From: Enterovibrio norvegicus DSM 15893
GTDB taxonomy: Bacteria > Pseudomonadota > Gammaproteobacteria > Enterobacterales > Vibrionaceae
Reading direction: 5' to 3'
Assembly (NCBI RefSeq): GCF_900115495.1
Contig: NZ_FOWR01000040.1
Location: forward strand, 1-48,058
Length of the DNA: 48,058 nucleotides
Positions 34,704 to 44,468 of this stretch are shown here, piece after piece. Below the pieces are notes generated by a model, which was not told where the DNA came from, ran no database searches, and worked only from the letters and a program-made list of their open reading frames with translations. Position numbers and translations under genes: made by a program. Position 1 is the first letter of the stretch; every line of letters begins with the position of its first letter.

Positions 34704-35699
34704 ATGTTACGAGCACTACGCAAAATCACCTGTGGACTTGGCATGCTGGCTGCGGCTGTTGCTGCCCCTGCGTCTGCTGAAGAAACAATGGACACACTGA
34801 ACTTCGGTATTATCTCTACTGAATCCCAGCAAAACCTCAAATCAGTATGGGACCCGTTCCTGGAAGATATGAGCGATAAGTTGGGCATGGAAGTGAAAGC
34901 CTATTTTGCCCCTGACTACGCGGGCATCATCCAGGGCATGCGTTTCGACAAAGTCGATGTTGCATGGTTTGGTAATAAATCTGCGATGGAAGCGGTTGAT
35001 CGAGCGGGTGGCGAAATATTTGCCCAAACAGTTGATGCAGCTGGAAACCCAGGTTATTGGAGCTTATTGGTTGTTCATAAAGACAGCCCAATCAACAGTG
35101 TTGAAGACATGATTGCAAACCGCGGCAAACTGGCTTTCGGTAATGGCGATCCAAACTCAACGTCTGGGTTCCTTGTCCCTTCTTATTATGTGTTCGCAAA
35201 GAACAACATCCAACCTTCTGACTTTAAACGTACGTTGAATTCAAGCCATGAAGTGAACTTGTTTGCGGTAGCCAATAAGCAAGTTGATGTGGCAACCAAC
35301 AATACAGAAAACATGCGTCGTTTCGAGCGCACTAATCCTGAAAAATTCAAAAATATCAAAGTGATTTGGCAATCGCCTCTAATCCCTTCTGACCCCATCG
35401 TATGGCGTAAGAATCTGCCAGAAAATGTGAAAGATGATGTTTACGACTTCTTTATGGATTACGGCACGACAGGTGATGCGAAGGAAGTTGCAATTCTTAA
35501 AGGCTTGGACTGGGCACCGTTCAAACCGTCAAGCGACTTGCAACTCTTACCGATCCGCCAACTGGCGATGTTCAAAGAGCTGAATGGCCTGAGAAATCAG
35601 GACAAACTTTCAGATAAGCAAGCGTCTGAACTGGCGAATATCAAAAGTTCTTTAGCTGCGCTTAACCGCCAAATGAGTGCGCTAGAAGCGATGGAATAA
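34704..35699 (+). CDS. phnD: Phosphonate-binding periplasmic protein PhnD
   Basis: The product of about 331 residues has a signal peptide ending near APASA and typical PhnD sequence (LNFGIISTESQQNLKSVWDPFLEDMSDKLGMEVKAYFAPDYAGIIQGMRF; NGDPNSTSGFLVP, the ligand-binding loop). ATG 34704 has AAGGA 8 bases upstream; an ATG at 34698 is too close to that site. It delivers phosphonates to the inner-membrane transporter. Confidence 0.95.
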   Translation: MLRALRKITCGLGMLAAAVAAPASAEETMDTLNFGIISTESQQNLKSVWDPFLEDMSDKLGMEVKAYFAPDYAGIIQGMRFDKVDVAWFGNKSAMEAVDRAGGEIFAQTVDAAGNPGYWSLLVVHKDSPINSVEDMIANRGKLAFGNGDPNSTSGFLVPSYYVFAKNNIQPSDFKRTLNSSHEVNLFAVANKQVDVATNNTENMRRFERTNPEKFKNIKVIWQSPLIPSDPIVWRKNLPENVKDDVYDFFMDYGTTGDAKEVAILKGLDWAPFKPSSDLQLLPIRQLAMFKELNGLRNQDKLSDKQASELANIKSSLAALNRQMSALEAME

Positions 35700-35730
35700 A
35701 GGTTACTCGAGCAACCAGAGGGAAAAAGGG

Positions 35731-35760
35731 GCATCAGAGACCACACAACGCCTCTGATGC
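35731..35760 (+). repeat. Hairpin between phnD and phnE
   Basis: GCATCAGAG (35731-35739) pairs perfectly with CTCTGATGC (35752-35760). It lies in the 137-base gap after phnD, without a T-run, and probably stabilises phnD mRNA or reduces phnE expression. Confidence 0.6.
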
Positions 35761-35836
35761 TCTCCCCAGGCTGCTCGGAAAGATAGAAGCATGGCTGGCC
35801 AATAGGCTGACGAATTAAGCTTGATGGAATTCAAAA

Positions 35837-36625
35837 ATGAGCAGTGATACCGCCGTTTTAATCGCGCCACAAACATCACAATGGAAACGCTTTGTCGGCA
35901 TGTTACTTGTCGCCATTGTACTTGCTTGGTCTTGGCAAGGTGCAGAAATGAATCCAGCACAACTGGTAAAAGACTCAGGAAATATGGCTGAGCTGGGCGC
36001 TGATTTCTTCCCCCCGGATTTTACTCACTGGACGCTTTATGTTGAAGAAACTTTGATCACAATTCAAATCGCGATTTGGGGCACAGTGCTCTCTGTCCTT
36101 CTTTCCATTCCTTTGGGTCTGCTTTGCGCAGAAAACATTGTGCCTTGGTGGGTTTACCAGCCGATGCGCCGTTTGATGGATGCAGCGCGTGCCATCAACG
36201 AAATGGTATTCGCCATGTTGTTTGTTGTCGCTGTGGGGTTGGGGCCGTTTGCTGGGGTATTGGCGCTATTTGTTCACACCACGGGTGTGTTGGCAAAGCT
36301 GTTCTCAGAAGCTGTCGAGGCCATTGATATTGGCCCTGTCGAAGGTGTAAGGGCAACGGGCGCCAACAAAATTGAAGAAGTGATGTACGGAGTATTGCCT
36401 CAGGTGCTGCCACTATGGATTTCTTTCACCTTGTACCGGTTTGAGTCGAATGTCCGCTCAGCCACCGTGGTTGGTATGGTTGGTGCGGGCGGTATTGGTG
36501 TGTTGCTCTGGGAAGCGATTCGAGGATTTCAGTTCCAGCAGACTGCGGCCATCATGCTCATCGTGATTGTGACCGTCAGTTTGATCGACTTTGCGTCTCA
36601 GTACATTCGCAAAATGTTTATCTAA
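35837..36625 (+). CDS. phnE: Phosphonate ABC importer permease PhnE
   Basis: The 262-residue membrane protein ends with the PhnE transport domain, including [40 protein letters not shown] (the ATPase-docking EAA loop) and [17 protein letters not shown]. There is a single complete phnE, unlike some species with two. It forms the channel for PhnC and PhnD. Confidence 0.95.
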   Translation: MSSDTAVLIAPQTSQWKRFVGMLLVAIVLAWSWQGAEMNPAQLVKDSGNMAELGADFFPPDFTHWTLYVEETLITIQIAIWGTVLSVLLSIPLGLLCAENIVPWWVYQPMRRLMDAARAINEMVFAMLFVVAVGLGPFAGVLALFVHTTGVLAKLFSEAVEAIDIGPVEGVRATGANKIEEVMYGVLPQVLPLWISFTLYRFESNVRSATVVGMVGAGGIGVLLWEAIRGFQFQQTAAIMLIVIVTVSLIDFASQYIRKMFI

Positions 36626-36650
36626 CAGCTCAACCTTTTATTTGACTCAA

Positions 36651-36664
36651 CTTGTCTAGATAAC
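36651..36664. promoter_or_regulatory. Candidate PhnF operator upstream of phnF
   Basis: CTTGTCTAGATAAC shares the GTCTAGA core with the dyad before phnC, in the 72-base gap between phnE and phnF. Its position suggests autoregulation or an internal promoter. Confidence 0.5.
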
Positions 36665-36697
36665 CCAGAAGCGCAAAGGGATGCAGAGGGATTAATC

Positions 36698-37393
36698 ATG
36701 CGAGTTTATTTAGATATCGCCAGGCATCTCGAACAGGAAGTTCGAAAGCATTTTCAGGCGGGCGATTACCTGCCGTCTGAATCCAAACTGGCGAAGAAAT
36801 ATGACGTTAACCGCCACACAGTAAGACGCGCTATCGACGAGCTGGTTTTTACTGGACTCGTCGAGCGTCAACAGGGACGCGGCAATATGGTGGTCAGTCA
36901 ACCTTATGACTACCCCCTGCATTCTGGTGCGCATTTTACTGACAACTTGATAGAGCAAGGCAGTTTACCGACCAGCCAGGTGATCAGCAGGGGTTTGGTC
37001 GCTGCGAACGAGAAAATGGCAGGTATGTTTGGTGTTGAGCTGGAATCGCAAATCATCAAGCTTCGCACGCTTCGCAAGATCAACGGCATACCCGCTAGCG
37101 TCATCGATCACTATCTTGCCGATCTTGATTGGTGGCCAGTCGTAAAGCACTTCGAAGTGGGCTCTCTACACGTTTTTCTCAAAGAAAAGTTGGATATGAG
37201 CCTGACTCGTAAAAGCACTCGGCTTAGAGCCATGATGCCGAAAAAGACCGATTGTCGTTTGCTTCAACTGTCAGGCAAGACACCCATTATGGTGTTTAAA
37301 ACCACCAACGTAATCACAGGAACTGACCGGATCGTGGAGTTTTCATCATCCCATACACGTTCTGATCTGGTCGAGATTGTTTTGGAGCATTAA
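36698..37393 (+). CDS. phnF: GntR/HutC-family regulator PhnF
   Basis: The 231-residue protein has an N-terminal winged helix (FQAGDYLPSESKLAKKYDVNRHTVRRAIDELVFTGLVERQQGRGNMV, about residues 18-65) and a C-terminal chorismate-lyase-like UTRA sensor domain. PhnF represses phosphonate genes in species where it was studied. It sits inside the operon as in E. coli, with GAGG 8 bases before the ATG. phnG starts immediately after its stop. Confidence 0.94.
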   Translation: MRVYLDIARHLEQEVRKHFQAGDYLPSESKLAKKYDVNRHTVRRAIDELVFTGLVERQQGRGNMVVSQPYDYPLHSGAHFTDNLIEQGSLPTSQVISRGLVAANEKMAGMFGVELESQIIKLRTLRKINGIPASVIDHYLADLDWWPVVKHFEVGSLHVFLKEKLDMSLTRKSTRLRAMMPKKTDCRLLQLSGKTPIMVFKTTNVITGTDRIVEFSSSHTRSDLVEIVLEH

Positions 37394-37846
37394 ATGGAAC
37401 AGGAGCAACACACACCGCGTCAGCGCTGGATGTCAGTCCTCGCCAGAACGCAAGCCGATGCGCTGATAGCGCACTGGGAAAAGCTCTGCCTGACACCGCA
37501 ATATCAATTGGTTCGCGCGCCAGAGCTTGGATTGGCTCAGGTTCGTGCTCGAATGGGCGGAACAGGCAATGCCTTCAACATGGGCGATGTCACTATTACC
37601 CGCGCCGTGGTTCGATTGGAAAGCGGCGAGTTGGGTTACAGCTATGTCACTGGTAGAAGCAAACAACATGCAGAACTTGCTGCTGTGGTAGACGCAATGA
37701 TGCAAACCACAGCGCATGATGCGCTGCAGCAAGCGCTGATCTCACCGCTTGCTGCAGAGAAAGCAGAGCAAGAACAGTTACGTGCAAGGGAAGTGGCGAC
37801 CAGTAAAGTGGACTTTTTTACCATGGTGAGAGGAGAGGACGAATGA
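37394..37846 (+). CDS. phnG: C-P lyase core subunit PhnG
   Basis: The 150-residue product opens RQRWMSVLARTQADALIAHW and contains APELGLAQVRARMGGTGNAFNMGDVTITRAVVRL, the hallmark of PhnG. With PhnH, PhnI and PhnJ it forms the core complex that attaches phosphonate to ribose of a nucleotide. It abuts phnF and overlaps phnH by 4 bases. Confidence 0.94.
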   Translation: MEQEQHTPRQRWMSVLARTQADALIAHWEKLCLTPQYQLVRAPELGLAQVRARMGGTGNAFNMGDVTITRAVVRLESGELGYSYVTGRSKQHAELAAVVDAMMQTTAHDALQQALISPLAAEKAEQEQLRAREVATSKVDFFTMVRGEDE

Positions 37847-38451
37847 GCAAGATAACAGCGGGTTTTGACTCTCCCGTGCATGATGCGCAGCAGGTCTTCC
37901 GTGAGTTAATGGAAGCTATGTCCCGCCCTGGAAAGCGCGTTTCACTGGATTATTCTACTCAGTTTGGCTCTGCCAGCCTTGCTGCAACACAGGTATTGCT
38001 CACGTTAGCAGATAACGCGACCCGCTTATGGCTTTCACCTCACTTTGGCACAGATAAAGCCTTGATTGAAAATATCCGTTTTCATTGCTCCTCACCGTTG
38101 ACAGAGCTGAAGTCCGAATCCGTTTTTGCATTGGTAAGAGGCAGTGAACTCGAAGAGTTCGAAGGCTTCAATATTGGGGACGAACAGTACCCCGATAAAA
38201 GTACCACCTTGATTATTGAAGTCGATAGCCTGACAGAAGGCGATACGTTGAGCTTTGCGGGGCCAGGTATTCAGTCTACAACGGAAATGAAAGTGAAGGG
38301 TTTGAACCCATTGTTTCTTCTCGCTTTGGTAACAAAACGCAGCCACTTCCCCCATGGTGTGGACATTCTGTTTACCTCTGGCAGTGATGTTATCGCATTG
38401 CCTCGCTCGACAGCAGTGACATTGGAAACGGAGGAAGCCACATGTATGTAG
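37843..38451 (+). CDS. phnH: C-P lyase core subunit PhnH
   Basis: The 202-residue protein has the PhnH opening GFDSPVHDAQQVFRELMEAMSRPGK, NPLFLLALVTKRSHFPHGVDILF in the second half and the final LPRSTAVTLE. It is a structural member of the PhnGHIJ complex. It overlaps both phnG and phnI. Confidence 0.94.
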   Translation: MSKITAGFDSPVHDAQQVFRELMEAMSRPGKRVSLDYSTQFGSASLAATQVLLTLADNATRLWLSPHFGTDKALIENIRFHCSSPLTELKSESVFALVRGSELEEFEGFNIGDEQYPDKSTTLIIEVDSLTEGDTLSFAGPGIQSTTEMKVKGLNPLFLLALVTKRSHFPHGVDILFTSGSDVIALPRSTAVTLETEEATCM

Positions 38452-39542
38452 CCGTAAAAGGGGGCGAGAAAGCCATCGCTGCTGCCCATGAATTACAGGA
38501 TAAGAAACGCCGAGGTTCCCTTTCACAAGCTGCGCTGAATGTGGAGCAAATCGCCGAGCAACTGGCGGGGGCTACTGACCGTGTAATGACTGAAGGTGGC
38601 ATCTATGACAAAGAACTCGCAGCGCTGGCTATCAAGCAAGCGGGCGGTGATTTAGTAGAAGCTATCTTCCTGCTTCGCGCTTATCGCACCACCTTACCTC
38701 GGTTAGCGGTCACCGAACCTGCCAAGACCGAAACGATGAAAATCGAGCGCCGTATCTCTGCCACCTATAAAGATTTGCCGGGCGGACAGGTGCTTGGTCC
38801 GACTTATGACTACACCCATCGTTTGCTTGATTTTGCTTTGTTGGCAGACGGAGGAGAACTTAGCGAACCCGCCAAACTGACTGATATTGATGAGATGGCA
38901 CATTGCCCGAGAGTGATGAGCATTCTGGAAAACCTCGACCTGACGGTGACTGAGGAAGATAGCGGCAAAGTCCCAGATGATATCACCATGGAGCCTCAAA
39001 CATTCCCGGCAAACCGAAGTGCAAGGTTGCAGCAGCTCGCTCGCAGTGATGAGGGTTTCTTGCTGGCACTGGGCTATTCCACCCAACGTGGTTACGGGCG
39101 AAATCACCCATTTGCCAGTGAAATTCGTTCTGGAAAAGTCACGCTTGAAGTTGTTCCTGAAGAACTAGGCTTTGCCATTGAAATTGGTGACATCGAAATG
39201 ACCGAATGCCAGATGATCAATGGCTTCACTGGCAGCAAAAATCACAAAGCGAAATTTACCAGAGGTTACGGTGTCACTTTTGGTTTTTCTGAACGTAAGG
39301 CGATGTCGATGGCATTGGTAGACAGAGCGCTGCTGTGTGGGGAATACGATGAAGTGCCACAGGGGCCCGCGCAGGATGAAGAGTTTGTGCTTTCACATGG
39401 AGACAACGTGGAAGCAGCCGGCTTTGTCAGCCATCTGAAACTGCCGCATTACGTGGACTTCCAAGCTGAGCTCGAACTCATCCGCAAGCTTCAGAAAGAA
39501 TTTGATGCCCGTAAAGCACCGAGCGAAGGAGAAGCGAAATGA
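38442..39542 (+). CDS. phnI: C-P lyase core subunit PhnI
   Basis: The 366-residue protein opens MYVAVKGGEKAI, the typical PhnI start, and contains RISATYKDLPGGQVLGPTYDYTHRLLDFAL and FTRGYGVTFGFSERKAMSMALVDRAL. In E. coli PhnI, with the other subunits, displaces adenine from ATP by the phosphonate. GGAGG lies 6 bases before the ATG. Confidence 0.95.
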   Translation: MYVAVKGGEKAIAAAHELQDKKRRGSLSQAALNVEQIAEQLAGATDRVMTEGGIYDKELAALAIKQAGGDLVEAIFLLRAYRTTLPRLAVTEPAKTETMKIERRISATYKDLPGGQVLGPTYDYTHRLLDFALLADGGELSEPAKLTDIDEMAHCPRVMSILENLDLTVTEEDSGKVPDDITMEPQTFPANRSARLQQLARSDEGFLLALGYSTQRGYGRNHPFASEIRSGKVTLEVVPEELGFAIEIGDIEMTECQMINGFTGSKNHKAKFTRGYGVTFGFSERKAMSMALVDRALLCGEYDEVPQGPAQDEEFVLSHGDNVEAAGFVSHLKLPHYVDFQAELELIRKLQKEFDARKAPSEGEAK

Positions 39543-40426
39543 ATACGCAAGCCGTTCAAAGCGGTTATAACTTCGGCTATCTCGATGAACAAACCAAACG
39601 TATGATTCGACGCGCACTGCTGAAAGGCATTGCGATTCCTGGCTATCAGGTACCTTTTGGCGGCCGTGAAATGCCGATGCCTTATGGATGGGGCACGGGT
39701 GGTATTCAAATTACCGCAGCCATTATCGGTGAGCCTGACGTACTCAAAGTGATTGATCAGGGCGCAGACGATACCACCAATGCAGTTTCCATCCGTTACT
39801 TCTTTGAAAAGGTTGCTGGCGTTGACACTACAGAGCGTACTGAACAGGCCTCCTTGATTCAAACCCGCCACCGTATCCCAGAAAAACCGCTGGATGAAGG
39901 TCAGATACTGGTGTATCAGGTCCCGATCCCTGAGCCCTTACGCTTTATTGAGCCACGTGAAACAGAAACCCGCAAAATGCATGGTCTGGAAGAATATGGC
40001 GTGATGCACGTGAAGCTCTACGAGGATATCGCGCGCTATGGCCATATCTCGACCGCATACGCCTACCCAGTGCGGGTCAATGGTCGCTACATCATGGACC
40101 CTTCGCCCATTCCAAAATTCGATAATCCCAAGATGGACCAAATGCCCGCGCTTCAACTCTTTGGCGCTGGCCGTGAGAAGCGTATTTACGCCATTCCTCC
40201 TTACACCGATGTGAGGAGTTTAGATTTCGACGATCATCCCTTTGAAATCCAGAAATGGGATGAGCCTTGCTGTATCTGTGGCTCAACAAGCAGCTTTCTG
40301 GATGAGGTAGTGACGGATGATAAAGGTAACAGAATTTTCGTGTGTTCCGATACCGATTATTGCAATGACCAGCAGACACAAAATGCTCTGAAAAAGGAGC
40401 AAGAGGAGAAGCGCGCGTGTCAGTAA
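39539..40426 (+). CDS. phnJ: C-P lyase PhnJ (radical SAM)
   Basis: The 295-residue protein has all marks of PhnJ: GYNFGYLDEQTKRMIRRALLKGIAIPGYQVPFGGREMPMPYGWGTGG near the start and the C-terminal Cys cluster CCICG ... VCSDTDYC that binds its iron-sulfur centre. It cleaves the carbon-phosphorus bond of ribose-linked phosphonates through a radical mechanism. It overlaps phnI by 4 bases (ATGA) and phnK by 10. Confidence 0.96.
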   Translation: MNTQAVQSGYNFGYLDEQTKRMIRRALLKGIAIPGYQVPFGGREMPMPYGWGTGGIQITAAIIGEPDVLKVIDQGADDTTNAVSIRYFFEKVAGVDTTERTEQASLIQTRHRIPEKPLDEGQILVYQVPIPEPLRFIEPRETETRKMHGLEEYGVMHVKLYEDIARYGHISTAYAYPVRVNGRYIMDPSPIPKFDNPKMDQMPALQLFGAGREKRIYAIPPYTDVRSLDFDDHPFEIQKWDEPCCICGSTSSFLDEVVTDDKGNRIFVCSDTDYCNDQQTQNALKKEQEEKRACQ

Positions 40427-41238
40427 CAGAGTTAGGTCGCGAGCACGCGACGCTGCGAGCAACGAACTTGCAGCCACTATTAGAAGTACAAGGCCTTACC
40501 AAGCTCTATCAGCCAGGCAAAGGGTGTCAGGAGATCTCTTTTGATTTATGGCCGGGCGAAGTGCTGGGTATTGTGGGGGAGTCAGGCTCAGGAAAGAGTA
40601 CCTTGCTGCGTGTGCTTTCAGGCCGCGAAATACCGGATTCAGGCGCCGTGAATTATCAGTTCGAGAACGGGGCCCAGTCGAGCTTATATGCGCTCTCTGA
40701 AAGTGGACGCCGTCGATTAATGCGTACCGATTGGGGGGTTGTTCACCAGCATCCACTGGATGGATTACGCCCGAGGGTTTCCGCTGGCGGTAACATCGGT
40801 GAGCGACTCATGGCGGTGGGAAACAGACATTACGGTGATATTCGGGAGCAAGCGCTGGACTGGCTTTCTCAGGTGGAGATCCCTACAGACCGAATCGATG
40901 ATATGCCGATCACTTTCTCCGGTGGTATGCAGCAGAGGCTGCAAATTGCCCGCAACCTGGTGACGCATCCAAGACTCATCTTTATGGATGAACCGACAGG
41001 CGGGCTTGATGTGTCTGTGCAGGCAAGGTTGCTGGATTTGATACGAAATCTCGTTACGGACTTAGGACTGTCTGTAGTCATCGTGACCCATGATTTGGCT
41101 GTCGCGAGATTACTGGCTCACCGACTGGTGGTAATGAAAGAAAGCCGAATTGTTGAGGCTGGACTGACTGATCAGGTGCTCGATGACCCGCAACATCCTT
41201 ACACGCAGTTGCTCGTATCATCCGTCTTGCAGGGGTAG
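40417..41238 (+). CDS. phnK: C-P lyase ABC-type ATPase PhnK
   Basis: The 273-residue protein starts with GTG at 40417, with AGGAG 8 bases upstream. It has Walker [10 protein letters not shown], signature [15 protein letters not shown] and Walker [17 protein letters not shown]. PhnK binds the PhnGHIJ core and is not a transporter. It begins inside the end of phnJ. Confidence 0.93.
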   Translation: MSVTELGREHATLRATNLQPLLEVQGLTKLYQPGKGCQEISFDLWPGEVLGIVGESGSGKSTLLRVLSGREIPDSGAVNYQFENGAQSSLYALSESGRRRLMRTDWGVVHQHPLDGLRPRVSAGGNIGERLMAVGNRHYGDIREQALDWLSQVEIPTDRIDDMPITFSGGMQQRLQIARNLVTHPRLIFMDEPTGGLDVSVQARLLDLIRNLVTDLGLSVVIVTHDLAVARLLAHRLVVMKESRIVEAGLTDQVLDDPQHPYTQLLVSSVLQG

Positions 41239-41246
41239 TAAAGACC

Positions 41247-41969
41247 ATGACAAACACAACTATGTTGAGCGTATCGAACGTCAGTAAGACTTTCGTCCTT
41301 CACAATCAAGGCAGCGCAAAGCTCTCCGTACTCGCAGACTCCAGCTTCTCTGTCGACAAAGGAGAGTGCGTCGTGCTGCTGGGGCGTTCCGGTGCAGGCA
41401 AGAGTACCTTGCTCCGCGCGCTCTATGCGAACTACCTCGTCGATAAAGGCGAAATCAATGTACGGCACCAAAATACAAAGCAAGGCGAGCATTGGGTGGA
41501 TATTGCTAATGCGCTGCCTCGCGACATTCTGGATGTTCGCAAAAACACCTTGGGTTGGGTAAGCCAGTTTCTGCGCGTCATTCCGCGTATTAGTGCACTG
41601 GATGTCGTCGCGCAACCTTTGGTGGAGCAAGGGGAATGCAAAGACACTTCACGCCAAAAAGCGGGTGCTTTGTTGAAGCGACTCAACGTGCCGGAACACC
41701 TTTGGCATTTGGCACCCGCGACATTTTCTGGTGGTGAACAACAGCGTGTGAACATCGCTCGCGGATTTATTGTCGAATCACCGATTCTGTTGCTCGATGA
41801 ACCGACTGCATCACTGGATGAAAAAAATCGTGATGTAGTGATTGAACTCATTCTGGACGCTAAGCAACGGGGAGCCGCGATTGTTGGCATATTCCACGAC
41901 GAATATGTGCGTCAGCAGGTGGCAGATAAGTTCTACGACATTTCAACCGCAACACTGAAGCCAGCTTAA
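41247..41969 (+). CDS. phnL: C-P lyase ABC-type ATPase PhnL
   Basis: The 240-residue ATPase has Walker [10 protein letters not shown], signature [15 protein letters not shown] and Walker [12 protein letters not shown], and the PhnL-type stretch [30 protein letters not shown]. It works with PhnK and the core complex. It starts 8 bases after phnK. Confidence 0.94.
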   Translation: MTNTTMLSVSNVSKTFVLHNQGSAKLSVLADSSFSVDKGECVVLLGRSGAGKSTLLRALYANYLVDKGEINVRHQNTKQGEHWVDIANALPRDILDVRKNTLGWVSQFLRVIPRISALDVVAQPLVEQGECKDTSRQKAGALLKRLNVPEHLWHLAPATFSGGEQQRVNIARGFIVESPILLLDEPTASLDEKNRDVVIELILDAKQRGAAIVGIFHDEYVRQQVADKFYDISTATLKPA

Positions 41970-41984
41970 GGGAAGGAAGCGACA

Positions 41985-43121
41985 ATGATCATTACTAATG
42001 TTCAACTGGTGTTGGAAGACGAAGTCGTCAATGGCTCGTTAGAAGTTGAGAACGGCATTATTCGCGCCATGTCTGATTCACCTAGTCAACAACCGGGAGC
42101 GGTTGATGGCAATCAGGGATGGTTGATGCCGGGGCTGATTGAGCTACATACCGACAATCTGGAAAAGTACTTCACACCCCGACCAAAGGTTAGCTGGCCT
42201 GCATTTTCGGCCATGGCAGCGCATGATGCGCAACTTATCGGAGCCGGTATCACAACGGTTTTGGATGCGATTGCAGTGGGTGATGTTCGTGATGGCGGTC
42301 ATCGTCAGGATAATCTCGACAAGATGATTCATACCATTGTCCAAAGCGGCGAAAGAGGCCTTAACCGGGCAGAGCACTTTGTTCATATCCGTTGTGAGTT
42401 ACCCCACGAGACGACGGTTGATTTGGCTAAGCTTTACCTCGACTTGGAGCAGACCCATATGGTGTCCCTAATGGACCACTCTCCGGGTCAGCGCCAGTTC
42501 GTTAATCTCACCAAGTATTACGAATACTACCAGGGAAAATACAACCTCAATGACGAGGAGATGGCCGCATTCGAACAGGATCAGCGTGAAAAGTCCGCGA
42601 TATGGTCAGACTTAAACCGACGAGCGATTACGAGCCTTTGCCATGAGAGAAATATCCCTCTTGCAAGCCATGACGATGCGACCCGAGCTCATGTGGAAGA
42701 GTCACGTGCACTGGGCCTAGTGTTGGCGGAATTTCCGACCACTGTTGAAGCTGCGCAGCGCTCCCATGAACTTGGATTAAAAGTAATGATGGGGGCACCC
42801 AATGTGGTTCGCGGCGGCTCGCACTCAGGCAATGTAGCAGCGCATGAGCTGGCGTCGTTGGGCGTGTTAGATGCATTGTCGTCTGATTATTTCCCCGGCA
42901 GTTTGCTGGATGCGGTTTTCCGTCTCGCAGATGATGAGCGCAACGCGCTGGATCTGGCGTCGGCGACTTGCCTAGCGACACGTAATCCAGCGTCTGCGCT
43001 TAGCCTTACTGACCGTGGCGTCATTAAAGAAGGCATGCGGGCAGATTTGTTGCTGGTTGAGCGCCATTACGACCAACCTTATGTGCAGCAAGTGTGGCGT
43101 CAGGGGCGCCGTGTGTTCTAG
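41985..43121 (+). CDS. phnM: Ribosyl-triphosphate phosphonate pyrophosphohydrolase PhnM
   Basis: The 378-residue amidohydrolase-fold enzyme shows PGLIELHTDNLEKYFTPRPKVSWP, the metal-binding start of PhnM, and SLMDHSPGQRQF and ASHDDATRAHVEES. It releases pyrophosphate from the alkylphosphonate ribose triphosphate intermediate. AAGGGAAGGAAG precedes its ATG. Confidence 0.95.
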   Translation: MIITNVQLVLEDEVVNGSLEVENGIIRAMSDSPSQQPGAVDGNQGWLMPGLIELHTDNLEKYFTPRPKVSWPAFSAMAAHDAQLIGAGITTVLDAIAVGDVRDGGHRQDNLDKMIHTIVQSGERGLNRAEHFVHIRCELPHETTVDLAKLYLDLEQTHMVSLMDHSPGQRQFVNLTKYYEYYQGKYNLNDEEMAAFEQDQREKSAIWSDLNRRAITSLCHERNIPLASHDDATRAHVEESRALGLVLAEFPTTVEAAQRSHELGLKVMMGAPNVVRGGSHSGNVAAHELASLGVLDALSSDYFPGSLLDAVFRLADDERNALDLASATCLATRNPASALSLTDRGVIKEGMRADLLLVERHYDQPYVQQVWRQGRRVF

Positions 43122-43166
43122 GGTCTGTTGACCTTGGGTGATCACACCCTAAGGCAGGATAAGAAA

Positions 43167-43742
43167 ATGGCAAAGCTGTTTTACGTACTCGGTGCTTCTG
43201 GGGCAGGAAAGGATTCGCTGATCAATGCAGCCAGAGAACGTTTCTGCGACAGGCTAATGGTGGCGCATCGTTATATTACACGCCCGGCCTCGGCTGGTAG
43301 CGAGAATCATGTGGCATTGAACGAGGCTGAATTTGACCTTCGGATCAAGCAAAAACTGTTTTCAATGCACTGGCGAGCGAATGGACTGCGCTATGGGGTA
43401 GGGCGTGAAGTGGAAACTTGGTTGGCGTCAGGCATGGATGTGATGGTGAATGGTTCTCGCGCGTATTTGCCATTTGCCAAGGGCGTATTTGGAGAACAGC
43501 TGGAAGTGGTGTGGATTTCGGTCAGTCCCGACGCTCTCAGAGAGCGCCTTGAGGCACGTGGGAGAGAAAGCATGGGTGAGATTACGCAACGCTTGGAACG
43601 CGCTATTCACTATGATGCGGTGCGTCCGGCCAATGCGATTCATCTGGACAACAGTGGGAAACTTGAAGACACCGTCGCTCAGTTTGCTTATCAATTAGAT
43701 ATCGTGCTGTGCAAGGAATACCGAGACAATCACGATGAATGA
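43167..43742 (+). CDS. phnN: Ribose 1,5-bisphosphate phosphokinase PhnN
   Basis: The 191-residue P-loop kinase has Walker A GASGAGKDS and the guanylate-kinase-like HRYITRPASAGSENHVALNEAEF. It makes PRPP from ribose 1,5-bisphosphate, the last step of the pathway. ATG 43167 has AGGA 7 bases upstream; a frame from 43128 adds 13 non-family residues. Confidence 0.93.
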   Translation: MAKLFYVLGASGAGKDSLINAARERFCDRLMVAHRYITRPASAGSENHVALNEAEFDLRIKQKLFSMHWRANGLRYGVGREVETWLASGMDVMVNGSRAYLPFAKGVFGEQLEVVWISVSPDALRERLEARGRESMGEITQRLERAIHYDAVRPANAIHLDNSGKLEDTVAQFAYQLDIVLCKEYRDNHDE

Positions 43743-44397
43743 GCATCACTTCGACACAAATTTTATTTTGCATGAAGAGGCAACAATTTGTCACGATGCT
43801 GTGGTCACTGATTCGGCACTTGGGCGCTGGACGGAAGTCGGCGAGCGCACGCTATTAGACCATGTTGCACTGCAAGACTTCAGCTATATTGGTCCCGACA
43901 GTGAAGTGGCGAATACTGAAATTGGTAAGTTCACCTCGATTGCGTCAAAGGTTCGTATTAATCCCGGCAACCACCCTTGGTGGCGTCCAACTTTGCATCA
44001 CTTTACCTATCGCCCTGGAAAATATGGAATGGAAGAACTCCAACAGGGCGGCTGGGACAAGGACGCAGAAATATTCAACTGGCGGGCGGAAAACCGGGTG
44101 ACCATTGGTCACGACGTCTGGATAGGGCATGGTGTGATCATTCTGCCGGGTGTGACCGTCGGCGATGGTGCGATCATTGGCGCAGGCAGTGTTGTCACCA
44201 AAGATGTGGAAAGCTATACCATCGCGGTTGGCAATCCAGCGAAGACGCTGCGGCCACGGTTTGAGAATATGGATACCGCGAGGAAGCTGGAGATCCTGTG
44301 CTGGTGGGATTGGCCGGAAGAGAAAATCAGGCAGTATTTTCCGTACTTTCAGCAAAGCGCCGAAGCCTTTATTGAAGCAGTAGAGAATCGCCACTGA
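43735..44397 (+). CDS. Hexapeptide-repeat transferase of phosphonate operons
   Basis: The 220-residue left-handed beta-helix protein has hexapeptide repeats (IGHDVWIGHGVIILPGVTVGDGAIIGAGSVVTKD) like xenobiotic acetyltransferases. A family of such proteins (TIGR03308 type) is found in phn operons and may replace PhnO, the GNAT that acetylates aminoalkylphosphonates; no phnO is present here. It overlaps phnN by 8 bases. Confidence 0.88.
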   Translation: MNEHHFDTNFILHEEATICHDAVVTDSALGRWTEVGERTLLDHVALQDFSYIGPDSEVANTEIGKFTSIASKVRINPGNHPWWRPTLHHFTYRPGKYGMEELQQGGWDKDAEIFNWRAENRVTIGHDVWIGHGVIILPGVTVGDGAIIGAGSVVTKDVESYTIAVGNPAKTLRPRFENMDTARKLEILCWWDWPEEKIRQYFPYFQQSAEAFIEAVENRH

Positions 44398-44468
44398 TTG
44401 TCAAAACTTAAAGGGTTTAAATTTCAAAGTTAGGCAGATACCCAACTTTTTTGTGTATGGAAGAACCA

